This document shows, piece by piece, positions 26,259 through 35,200 of a stretch of 64,000 bases of DNA (within the stretch, counting starts at the first letter, position 1; each line of letters opens with the position of its first letter). Where the stretch lies: positions 56,768 through 120,767 of the forward strand of contig JAFVYL010000035.1 in NCBI GenBank assembly GCA_017508665.1, read 5' to 3'. Both the position numbers and the translations under genes were made by a program. A model generated the notes under the pieces. That model was not told where the DNA came from and ran no database searches. It was given only the letters and a program-made list of their open reading frames with translations. This stretch comes from Clostridia bacterium. Its GTDB lineage: Bacteria > Bacillota > Clostridia > Oscillospirales > CAG-272.

Positions 26259-28130
26259 ATGAAAAAGCTAACCGCCATAATATTGCTTTTATGTATGCTG
26301 ATGGGACTGATGTCAGCATGTAAACGCAAACGCCCGGACGAAAACGTCACACCAACACCTAATGATCCCAACAAGCCGACAAACACCGAGCCCACAGTTG
26401 TAGTACCCACGTACAAGGATTACGGCAGAGGCACTGTTGACTACGATACTTTATTTTATGTAAGACCGGATATACAGTCCGCAATAGACTCGTTTGACAG
26501 AATATCCGAAGCTGTAACGGGTAACACGAAAACACCGGCAGATATAATCGCAGAGGTTCGTTCTCTCGAGAGCACCCTCACAAATATAAAAACCATGTGC
26601 GCGCTTTCCGAAATTAATTATGCCAAGGATTCAGCCTCCGAAAAGTGGAAAAACGAACACGGGTACGTAGGAACATACTATCCCCTGCTTTCTCAAGCGG
26701 TGGAAAGACTGCTCGTCGCGTGTGCAAAATCAGATCACCGAGAGACCTTTGAAAGAGACTACTTTGGCTACAGCCTTGAGGAATACTCAGACGGTGGAAT
26801 TTACACCGATAGTGTTGTCGCACTCATACAAACCGAAGCTACGCTCGAAAGTAAATACTCTTCTCTTAATCATTCTAACGTAGAGATAACCTACAAGCGT
26901 ACCGGAACAGACCGAATATTTAAAGGCACGGTCGATGAAGTAAAGGCACAGCTACGAGAGTATTTTGCGAATGATGACATGTCATACGCCTCTGTGCTAC
27001 ACCTCATAGAGAATTTGTATACACAAGAGTTTAACAAGCAAGCAACCAGCATTTTTGTTGAGCTTGTAAAAGTAAGACGCGATATTGCCGCGGAGCTCGG
27101 ATATTCAAGCTACAGCGAGTTAGCATATGAGACTATGGGGTATGACTACTCCCCGAGCGATATGATCAGCCTGCTCGGAGATATAAGAGAGTACTTTGCT
27201 CCTGTTGCAAGCGAACTTGACATGGAGGTGTTTTACAACTATTTCTCCACCAATTACCAGCCCGCGTTAAAGCGTGTAACTCTCATAAATACTCTTTACG
27301 AGGTTTACTCCGAGATGGGAGGCGAATATGCGGATGCGTTCTCATATATGCTCCAGCACGGTCTTTATGACATATCGAAAAAGCAGGACAACCGCTTCGA
27401 AGGTGCTTTCACGACATATATTGACAAAAATGCATCTCCCTTTATCTTTATGACCTCATCCGAATTTTTAAGAGATTACAACACCTTATCTCACGAATTC
27501 GGTCATTTCCTCGACGGGTATATCAACTACGGAAGCGAAGAATCACTCGCTGTGATGGAGATATCGTCACAGGCACTTGAACTACTGACGCTTCTTAAGA
27601 TTAAAGGACACATTCATACACCGGAATATAAATATCTTGAAAACCTTACGATATTCAGCCTTATTAACGAAGTGATACTGACGCAGGGCTTCTATGCCGC
27701 ATTTGAGCATGCAGTATATTCACTTGACGGTGAAATAACCAAGGACAGGCTTGAGAGTGTCGCAAACGAAGCATTCAGAGCCGTGTACGGCGACGGTGTA
27801 CCTAAAAATATCAGTTTATCCGACGTGACCGTCACGCACACTATGCTTTACCCCTTCTACGTAGAATCATACGTTACCTCAGCTCTCGTATCCCTCGATA
27901 TATTCTTTGCCGAGAGTACAAAAACCGGAGTTTCAGGTGAAGGACTTAAGCTATATGAGGCACTGATCAACAGAGGATCAGAGCATCTCAGCTTTACCGA
28001 AAGACTCGAGTCGGTAGGACTTGACTCCCCATTCTCTGACGGTAAAGTGAAAAATACTGCTGACACTATATACTATTATATAACCGGTAAAAAATTCTAC
28101 TCGGAAATAACCGACATGAATGCAGCGTAG
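26259..28130 (+). CDS. Lipoprotein metallopeptidase, M3/oligoendopeptidase-like
   Basis: Cell-surface zinc peptidase (623 aa). The lipoprotein signal ends with GLMSAC, so Cys21 would be lipidated, followed by a Pro/Thr/Asn-rich linker (about 30-50). The helical body contains LSHEFGHFLDGYINYG with the HExxH site His412-Glu413-His416; a downstream Glu in VMEISSQALELL supplies the likely third ligand. This fits the gluzincin M3/PepF fold, but sequence outside the active site is divergent. A GGAGG lies upstream of the ATG. It is flanked by terminators on both sides, so monocistronic. As an exported peptidase it could feed peptides to the cytosolic M18/M20/M29 enzymes. Confidence 0.78.
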   Translation: MKKLTAIILLLCMLMGLMSACKRKRPDENVTPTPNDPNKPTNTEPTVVVPTYKDYGRGTVDYDTLFYVRPDIQSAIDSFDRISEAVTGNTKTPADIIAEVRSLESTLTNIKTMCALSEINYAKDSASEKWKNEHGYVGTYYPLLSQAVERLLVACAKSDHRETFERDYFGYSLEEYSDGGIYTDSVVALIQTEATLESKYSSLNHSNVEITYKRTGTDRIFKGTVDEVKAQLREYFANDDMSYASVLHLIENLYTQEFNKQATSIFVELVKVRRDIAAELGYSSYSELAYETMGYDYSPSDMISLLGDIREYFAPVASELDMEVFYNYFSTNYQPALKRVTLINTLYEVYSEMGGEYADAFSYMLQHGLYDISKKQDNRFEGAFTTYIDKNASPFIFMTSSEFLRDYNTLSHEFGHFLDGYINYGSEESLAVMEISSQALELLTLLKIKGHIHTPEYKYLENLTIFSLINEVILTQGFYAAFEHAVYSLDGEITKDRLESVANEAFRAVYGDGVPKNISLSDVTVTHTMLYPFYVESYVTSALVSLDIFFAESTKTGVSGEGLKLYEALINRGSEHLSFTERLESVGLDSPFSDGKVKNTADTIYYYITGKKFYSEITDMNAA

Positions 28131-28140
28131 AATTAAATAA

Positions 28141-28190
28141 AAAAGCAGATGACAAACGGATTTTATCCGCACCTCATCTGCTTTTTCTTT
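28141..28190. terminator. Bidirectional terminator between convergent genes
   Basis: AAAAGCAGATGA (28141-28152) and TCATCTGCTTTT (28174-28185) form a 12-bp stem. The enclosed CGGAT/ATCCG adds a second small stem. T-runs occur in both directions. Confidence 0.9.
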
Positions 28191-28224
28191 GTTTTATCAT
28201 ATTTTTCGCGTTTTTTCTTTAAGA

Positions 28225-30141
28225 TTACTGCTCTCCCGCATATCGTTTAGCTTGTGTGGTAAAGAGCTCGTAATATTTGCCACCGAGAGCTATGAGCTCA
28301 TCATGATTTCCGATCTCGGCAACCGTACCGCCGTCAAGAACAACGATCTTACTTGCGCTCACCGCACTCGAAAGCTTATGTGAAACAAACACGGCTATCT
28401 TACCGCGTGAGAGCTTGGAAAACTGTTTGAATACTTCGTTCTCAGCAATAGGATCAAGGGCGGCTGTAGGCTCGTCAAGAATCAGTATCTCGGAATCCTT
28501 ATAGAATGCGCGGGCTACCGAAAGCTTCTGCCACTGACCGACTGACAGCTCACGTCCGTCATCCTCAAACATACGTGTAAGAGGAGTATCATAAGCCTTA
28601 GGCAAAGACTCTATATATCCCTCTGCTCCACCGCGTCTCGCGGCAGCCTTTACATCGGAAATGTCATATTCCTTGTCAACATCACCGTATCTGATATTTT
28701 CAGCAACAGTCTCAGCATATCGGCCGAAATCCTGGAAGATGATGCCGAAGATATCGTAGAGAGCCTCGGGATCGTATTCTCTCAGGTCGTGCCCGTCGAG
28801 ATATATCTCTCCTTCGGTCGGATCATACAGTCTGGTCAGGAGCTTTATCAGCGTACTCTTACCCGCTCCGTTAAGTCCGACAAGAACTACCGAATCGGAG
28901 TTTTCAAACGTGAGATTAACATTTCTCAAAACGTAGCGATCCATACCGGGATACTTGAAGGAAACATTTCTGAACTCTACCCTGTGCTCTATGCCGCGCT
29001 TCGGGATTATCGGCTCGTCAATACTAGGCACGATCTCTCTTTTTTCCTTCATAAACTCTATCATATTATCAATGAAGAGTGTTCCCTCATATATGGTGAC
29101 CGTAGAAGTCAGAAGAGTGGCAACGTAAGTGGTTATAGAGGTCAGAGCACCGGAATAGAGCGAGTAATCTCCAACCTTGCCGCCCCCAAATATAACCGAA
29201 TATGCAACGAATACGAATAGCAAACAATTGGCTGCGGTAGTTATAAGGCTCACAAGCATCTGCGAGACACCCTCTTTTACAATAAGATGTTTCAGGCCCT
29301 TGTAATACTGCGCAAAAGCAGCCTTATATTTAGCGGTGAAGGTATCTGCAAGTCCAAGTATCTTTATCTCCTGTACTCTGTCCTTATCTACCATAAGAGA
29401 GTAGTAGTACTGCATCTGTCTGCGCTCTTTGGAATGGAATCTGATATATCTGAAGTTTCTGTTTCTGTAATAGAGGCTGACAATAGCTCCGGGCAGCGCC
29501 GCAACAACGACCACAACAGGAGCAATAGGGCTTAGATTTGTCAACACTACAACAAATGAAAATGCACTAATAACGGCACTTATCAATGAAAATGTAGCGT
29601 TTAGTATACTTATAGGGCGCATATTTGCTTCCCTATTCGCATTTTCAAGTCTCTCGTAAAATTCCGGATCATCGAAAGAACGGGTATCAAGCGTCTTAGC
29701 TTTTCCGATAAGCAAAAGCTTAATATGATTTACAACAAGCTCTCCGGCAATACCAGTAACCATAGATGATATCTTGGAAAACAGCTTCTTTAAGAAGAGA
29801 TATACGAGATTAAGCGTAAAGAGAAAAACGAGAGGCCGCATAGCGACAAAGACGTCACTCGATATAATACCCAGATTTTTCTCTGTGATCAGATCCGCGA
29901 TCTCGTTAAGAAGATAGCTTGAAATATATGCACCGAAGACAGGCAGGACACCGTCAAGAATGCAGAGGATGACCATCGCTATCAGAATAAGCGGTGAGGA
30001 CTGCCATACCAACGAGAATATGTAAAACAGACGCGAGAAGAAGCCTTTAACCTTCTTGCATATGTAAGACGGAAGCTCCGAGAGCTTTCCGGGCTTCTCA
30101 ATGCCATCGCTTAGGGTTGGCCTTTTGGGCGGCATGCGCAT
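28225..30141 (-). CDS. ABC transporter, fused permease and ATPase
   Basis: Type IV ABC exporter half-transporter (638 aa) with a ~300-aa six-helix membrane domain and a C-terminal nucleotide-binding domain. Walker A is VGLNGAGKSTLIKLL, the signature ELSVGQWQKLSVARAF and Walker B with catalytic Glu ILILDEPTAALDP; the switch His is in FVSHKLSS. All catalytic residues are present, so a homodimer would be functional. The signature LSVGQ is slightly unusual. The start is the ATG at 30141 after AAGGAGAT; a 37-codon extension without SD was rejected. The substrate is unknown. No partner half-transporter is adjacent. Confidence 0.88.
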   Translation of the reverse strand: MRMPPKRPTLSDGIEKPGKLSELPSYICKKVKGFFSRLFYIFSLVWQSSPLILIAMVILCILDGVLPVFGAYISSYLLNEIADLITEKNLGIISSDVFVAMRPLVFLFTLNLVYLFLKKLFSKISSMVTGIAGELVVNHIKLLLIGKAKTLDTRSFDDPEFYERLENANREANMRPISILNATFSLISAVISAFSFVVVLTNLSPIAPVVVVVAALPGAIVSLYYRNRNFRYIRFHSKERRQMQYYYSLMVDKDRVQEIKILGLADTFTAKYKAAFAQYYKGLKHLIVKEGVSQMLVSLITTAANCLLFVFVAYSVIFGGGKVGDYSLYSGALTSITTYVATLLTSTVTIYEGTLFIDNMIEFMKEKREIVPSIDEPIIPKRGIEHRVEFRNVSFKYPGMDRYVLRNVNLTFENSDSVVLVGLNGAGKSTLIKLLTRLYDPTEGEIYLDGHDLREYDPEALYDIFGIIFQDFGRYAETVAENIRYGDVDKEYDISDVKAAARRGGAEGYIESLPKAYDTPLTRMFEDDGRELSVGQWQKLSVARAFYKDSEILILDEPTAALDPIAENEVFKQFSKLSRGKIAVFVSHKLSSAVSASKIVVLDGGTVAEIGNHDELIALGGKYYELFTTQAKRYAGEQ

Positions 30142-30175
30142 AGACGTATCTCCTTTCTGAAACAGTTTATATATT

Positions 30176-30204
30176 ACTTTACCACATATTAATAAAAAAA
30201 GCAA
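30176..30204 (-). promoter_or_regulatory. Possible promoter for the ABC exporter
   Basis: On the minus strand TTGCTT (30204-30199), a 17-bp spacer and TAAAGT (30181-30176) are found, 34 bp before the start. A better -35, TTGACT, lies slightly further upstream but at poor spacing. Confidence 0.42.
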
Positions 30205-30310
30205 GTCAACCGACGAAAAAATCGGAAAATACTGCGCGTAACATTTTCCCACTACATCTCATATGATAAATCAGAGAGGCAATAATGCTTCCACACAGAA
30301 AGGATAATTT

Positions 30311-30529
30311 ATGAGACTCGACAAGGATAAACTGAACGAATTGGTAATACTTCCGGACGATGAATTGTGGAAAAAAATTGTAGAAATAGGAAAAAGTCAC
30401 GGTTTTTCTCTCCCTGCTAAGACTCCCGATCACACTGAACTTGAAAAACTGAGAGCAGTAGTGCGAGACGGCGGTAAGATAAACGTCGCAAGTGCTATGA
30501 AAATACTATCCAAATACAGAGGTAACTAA
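30311..30529 (+). CDS. Small uncharacterised protein, first of a three-gene cluster
   Basis: A 72-aa soluble protein with no recognised domain, predicted mostly helical. It has a charged N-terminus (MRLDKDKLNELVILPDDELW) and a C-terminal segment GGKINVASAMKILSKYRGN. AAAGGAT lies before the ATG. It is followed after 3 bp by the 101-aa gene, suggesting a tight operon. I recognise the general look of small clostridial proteins found in such clusters but not a function. The upstream region has CATATGATA preceded 17 bp earlier by AC, loosely like a sigma-K box; this is weak. Confidence 0.68.
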   Translation: MRLDKDKLNELVILPDDELWKKIVEIGKSHGFSLPAKTPDHTELEKLRAVVRDGGKINVASAMKILSKYRGN

Positions 30530-30532
30530 TCT

Positions 30533-30838
30533 ATGCAATCCACCCCAGATCTATCCGGCATAATAAATCTTATAATGCAGAATCCATCGCTGATAGAGCA
30601 GATATCAGCCTTAGCAAAACCAAAAGAGGAGATCGAAAGCACTCCCGAAGATACAGAAAATCCTGCAGTTGTCCCTGAAGAGACTGCGGAAGAGACAGTA
30701 GCTGTACCGACAATGAGAACTCACCGTCATGAATTGCTCAATGCTATGAAGCCGTACCTGTCTGAGAATAGGAGAGTCGCCATGGACTCAATGTCATCCA
30801 TTCTTGACGTCATTGACGTAATGATGAAAAAGCAATAA
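30533..30838 (+). CDS. Small uncharacterised protein, second of a three-gene cluster
   Basis: A 101-aa protein with a low-complexity Glu/Pro/Thr/Val-rich middle (about 30-60) and a conserved-looking helical C-terminus containing ELLNAMKPYLSENRRVAMD. The pattern LKPYLS-x-x-RR is one I associate with small clostridial proteins of unknown role. Its SD (AGAGGT) lies inside the end of the preceding gene. There is no signal peptide or membrane segment. Confidence 0.7.
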   Translation: MQSTPDLSGIINLIMQNPSLIEQISALAKPKEEIESTPEDTENPAVVPEETAEETVAVPTMRTHRHELLNAMKPYLSENRRVAMDSMSSILDVIDVMMKKQ

Positions 30839-30851
30839 GGGGATACGAGCA

Positions 30852-31229
30852 ATGTATACAAGAAGCTACAACGATGCAAGCAACATTATTGTGCCGGAGC
30901 ACTACGGCGGGACATCATTTGGACAGAGCCGCGAGTGTGATGCGGATATAGGATGCGGTACGAACGCATTAAAGCGGCCGACGGAGGAAGAAGCGGTACA
31001 TACGTCAGCAGATACAAAAACAGAGGATTCGCAACAGGCATCATCTTCATCACTAAAACTGCCATTTACCGGAATAGTATCAAATATCCTCAAAAATAAA
31101 AACTTTAATTTACAAAAAATAGGCAAAGAGGAGTTGCTTATTTTGGCAACTGCCGCATTCCTCCTTTTCTCTAAGGAGGGAGATAAGGAGTGCGCTATAA
31201 TGCTTATCCTACTTTTATTTCTCAATTAA
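30852..31229 (+). CDS. Small protein with hydrophobic C-terminus, third of a three-gene cluster
   Basis: A 125-aa protein with a polar, Ser/Thr/Glu-rich first ~70 residues. Its C-terminus has two very short leucine-rich stretches (EELLILATAAFLLFS and AIMLILLLFLN) separated by KEGDKEC. The stretches are too short for two confident membrane helices; a hydrophobic hairpin is possible. AAGGGGATA precedes the ATG. The stop codon overlaps the start of a strong terminator, so the cluster ends here. The function is unknown. The charged-hinge, leucine-rich tail recalls small clostridial proteins sometimes noted near sporulation genes, which I cannot confirm. Confidence 0.68.
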   Translation: MYTRSYNDASNIIVPEHYGGTSFGQSRECDADIGCGTNALKRPTEEEAVHTSADTKTEDSQQASSSSLKLPFTGIVSNILKNKNFNLQKIGKEELLILATAAFLLFSKEGDKECAIMLILLLFLN

Positions 31230-31286
31230 AAAGCTCCGTCGGCAGATCTAAGACACATACTCTTTCTCTGTTGACGGAGCTTTTTT
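31229..31286. terminator. Long bidirectional terminator
   Basis: AAAAGCTCCGTC (31229-31240) pairs with GACGGAGCTTTT (31273-31284). The stem can extend inward with CAGA/TCTG. Six Ts end the plus strand and A-runs give the minus strand its T tail. It separates the three small genes from the polC operon end. Confidence 0.92.
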
Positions 31287-31287
31287 A

Positions 31288-32202
31288 TTACATTATTTCG
31301 TTTTCATACGCCTCATCTATAAGGCTGTAAAGTTCTTCCTCGTGCGGCTTGTCAGCCACGTAAGCACGGTAGAAGCTCTCAAAGACAGGACGGCCGAAGT
31401 TCTCACTTTCAACTCTTTCCGACATAACCTCCATCTTCTCATCGGTAGGTGACTCAAATGTCAGACCGAGTGAGCGCACGATCATACATTCTGCAGCCTG
31501 CACTTTACGAAGCCTTGCGACATATGAGTGCCAACGGGTGAAATATTCGGGGAGCGGTGATTCAGCTCCTACGTCAATCCCCTGCTGACCAAGAAATTCT
31601 CTCGCAAGAACATAATAGCCGTGTGAGTGCGGGTGGATTCGGTCATTTGAAAATACCGATTCCGATGCCATCACCTTGGAGATGCATGCATTTGCATCGT
31701 AAAGCTTTACGCCCTTTTCCTTTGCAATAAGTCTAACGAATTCCGAATATCCGAGCATAAGCGCATAGCCACCCGGAAGCGGTGCTTCAGGGCTGTCAGA
31801 ATATTCATCGTAGGGGAACGGGGTGGAAAGAATAACGTCAACTCCGTCCGAGAGAAGCATATCCAAAAGCCTTGACATACTAATCTTGTATTTCTCATAC
31901 GCCTCGGTAAGAATCTCAAGCCTCTTTTCATCACGATTTTCTAGAAGAAATTCTCTCCTTGAATCGTTAATACCGAATGATACAACTGCGTGTGTCGGAT
32001 TATATCTTTTTATATCCTTCTCATACGACTCTACGGCGAACTCGGCTGTGCCTCCGGCAACTCCGCAGTTGAAAAATCTGATATTCTCATATCCCTCCAT
32101 CTGCTTATACGCGCGTATGATCCATTGGAGAGATATATTCCCTGCAGTAATGCTGTCTCCTATGAAAACAACTCTTGATCCTTCAGGAAAAACAGGTAAC
32201 AT
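31288..32202 (-). CDS. SGNH/GDSL family hydrolase
   Basis: Cytosolic esterase/lipase-fold protein (304 aa). Block I is VVFIGDSITAG with the nucleophile Ser, block II the Gly in FFNCGVAGGTAE, block III GINDSRREF and block V NDRIHPHSHGYY with the catalytic Asp and His. There is no signal peptide. An extra C-terminal ~100 aa beyond the usual 200-aa core is helical and charged. GGAGG lies before the ATG. It is the last gene of the polC operon, 20 bp after polC, and ends at the shared terminator. The substrate may be an acetylated sugar, which is inference. Confidence 0.87.
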   Translation of the reverse strand: MLPVFPEGSRVVFIGDSITAGNISLQWIIRAYKQMEGYENIRFFNCGVAGGTAEFAVESYEKDIKRYNPTHAVVSFGINDSRREFLLENRDEKRLEILTEAYEKYKISMSRLLDMLLSDGVDVILSTPFPYDEYSDSPEAPLPGGYALMLGYSEFVRLIAKEKGVKLYDANACISKVMASESVFSNDRIHPHSHGYYVLAREFLGQQGIDVGAESPLPEYFTRWHSYVARLRKVQAAECMIVRSLGLTFESPTDEKMEVMSERVESENFGRPVFESFYRAYVADKPHEEELYSLIDEAYENEIM

Positions 32203-32222
32203 TTGAACCTCCTAAAATTGCA

Positions 32223-35200
32223 TTAAAACAGTGTCATCTGATTTGTTTCTGTAAGATTGTCAAGCACACGGTTGCGCCTGAGGATCTCTATTACAGTCTT
32301 TGATACGCCCGTCTTCAGTCTTAATTCCTCTATGGAATGTATATCGTAATTGGTTCTGACCTCAGCTATCTTCTGTGCGGCAGTATCTCCAAGTCCCGGC
32401 AAGCAATTGAATGGCATACGTATCTTGCCGTCCTCCGGAAGGAATGCGGTAGCATCAGACTTTTCAAGGCTTACTCCAAGGAACTGCACACCTCTTGCCA
32501 TAGCCTCGCGCACAAGGAAGAGGGTCGATAACTGTTCATTATCCTTTGCCGTAGCCTGATTTTCCTTTACCTTCTGCTCAATGGCAGCGATTGCGGCGTT
32601 GACACCTTTGTAACCGCCTATTGCAATCTCACCGTCAAAGCCTCCTGGAGCAACCGTCAGAAATGCAGCATAGAACTCCATGGGGTAATATATCTTATAC
32701 CACGCAAGACGTATAGCCGACATAACATATGCGGCCGCGTGTGCTTTCGGGAACATGTATTTTATCTTTTTGCAAGACCAGATATACCAATCTGGTACGT
32801 TGTGAGCAAGCATCTCGGCCTCCCACTCCGGCTTTAGTCCCTTACCTTTTCTTACCGACTCCATTATATCGAACGAGAGTTTACTCTCAAGTCCGTGAGC
32901 AATAAGATAAAGCATAATACTGTCTCGAGTTCCTACAACCTCGGAAATGTCACACGTGCCGTTTTTGATAAGCTCCTGAGCGTTACCGAGCCAAACGTCC
33001 GTACCGTGAGTGAGTCCGGATATCTGAAGAAGGTCCGCAAAGTTCTTAGGCTTTGCCTCAACAAGCACCTGCTGTAAGAATCGCGTGCCGAACTCGGGTA
33101 TGCCAAAGGTAGCAAGTTGGCTGCCGCCGATATCATCGGGTGTAATACCGAGGGGGCGTGTAGACTCAAACAGCTCGTAAACGGTCTTGTCGTTCATCTT
33201 AACGTCGAGAACACTGGTGTTGGTATACTTTTCCAGCATCTTGTACTTAGTAGGAATATCGTGTCCGAGCTCGTCAAGCTTCAGTATCGTATCGTGCAGA
33301 TATGAGAACTGGAAGTGTGTCGTAACGGTATCGGCGTTAGGATCGTCTGCAGGGTGCTGGATCGGGCTGAAATCATAAACGTCATACTCGTTGGGAATTA
33401 CTATAATACCTCCGGGATGCTGACCGGTAGTTTTCTTTATACCCATGATCCTCGTTGCCATATAGGCAAGCTGAGACTTCGGTATCTTTATCTCCTTTTC
33501 GTCGAGATACTTGGCAACGTAACCCCATGCCGTCTTATCCGCAAGGCCCGTTATCGTTCCCGCGCGGAACACATGTCCCTCACCGAAAAGATCCTCAGTG
33601 TACTTATGCACCTTGCCCTGCACATCACCGGAGAAGTTAAGGTCGATATCGGGTGACTTGTCACCGTAGAAGCCGAGGAAGGTCTCAAAGGGAATATCAT
33701 GGCCGTCCTGATACAGCATTTCGCCGCACACGGGGCAGGCCTTATCGGGAAGATCAAAGCCTGAGCCGACCGATCCGTCGGTGAAGAACTCGGAGTAGCG
33801 GCACTTGGGACAACGGTAATGCGGCGGCAGAGGATTAACCTCTGATATACCCGACATTGTCGCAACAAATGACGAGCCAACAGAACCTCTGGATCCTACC
33901 TGATATCCAAGGCTCTCGGAATATGCAACAAGCTTTACCGCTATCATATACAGCACGGCGAAGCCGTTATTAATAATGGACGTTAACTCCTTATCAAGAC
34001 GCTTTTCAACTATCTCGGGAAGCTCATCACCGTACCATTCGTGAGCTCTTGCCCAGCACGAGTTGACAAGCTCCTCCTTCGCTCCCGGAAGATCGGGCTC
34101 GTATCTTCCCTCGGGGATAGGACGTATATAGTCGCACATATCTGCGATCCTGCCGGGGTTGGTTATTACTACCTCACGCGCCACGTCTTCGCCAAGATAC
34201 TTAAATTCCTCAAGCATCTCATCTGTTGTACGCAGGAAAATAGGAGTAGGCTTGTCCGCATCGGAGAACTTCATACCCGAAAGAAGTATGCGTCTGTATA
34301 TTTCATCCTCCTCATTCACAAAGTGCGCATCACACGTTGCACATACGGGCTTACCGAGCTTTTTACCGAGCTCGTATATCTTACGGTTTATATCCCTTAA
34401 CTGTTCGTCATCCTTAACCTTTTCGTCTGCTATAAGGAATCGGTTATTAGCTATGGGTTGTATTTCAAGATAATCGTAAAACGATGCGATATCCTCTATT
34501 TCTTGAGAACTTTTGTTGTCAATTATAGCCTTAAACAGCTCGCCCGCCTCACAGGCAGATCCTATAATTAAGCCCTCTCTGTAATCCTCAAGCACCGTCT
34601 TTGGAATTCTGGGAAATCTCTTGTAATAATTGAGATAGCTGAAGGAAATGAGCTTGTAGAGATTTTTAAGTCCCTCTTTATTTTTTGCAAAAATAACCAT
34701 ATGGTTGGTCGGCAGCTTCAGAGGGTCTGAGTTTTCACTCATTGCATCAACCATTCTCTCAAAGGTATTTATACCTTCGCTCTTAAGTCTGTCCATCATG
34801 ACAAAGAAGATTTCCGCAAGCATCTCAGCATCATCGGAAGCTCTGTGATGGTGGAACTCATGCAACTGATAATGCTCGGCTATTACATCAAGCTTATGAC
34901 GCTTGAGCTCGGGATTTACGTATCTTGAAAGTCCTACGGTATCAAGATATGTATTTTCGAAGGGAATGCCATGTCTGTCAGCTGCAATTCTGATAAAGCC
35001 GACATCAAAGTTCGCATTATGAGCAATAAGAAGCGAGTCGCCCGCAAATGCAAGGAACTTTTCGATTGCTTCTTTCTCCTTTATCTGCCCCTTTACCATA
35101 TCGTCTGTAATAGATGTTAGCTCTGTAATCTCCGGTGGGATAGGCTCCTCGGGATCTACAAAGAAATCTATAGTGTCGAGAATCTGACCGTCTTTTATCT

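Noticed and set aside
30311-31229. Phage or toxin-antitoxin origin for the three small genes
   Set aside because: No phage hallmark genes, DNA-binding motif or toxin fold is seen, and codon use and signals match the neighbours.
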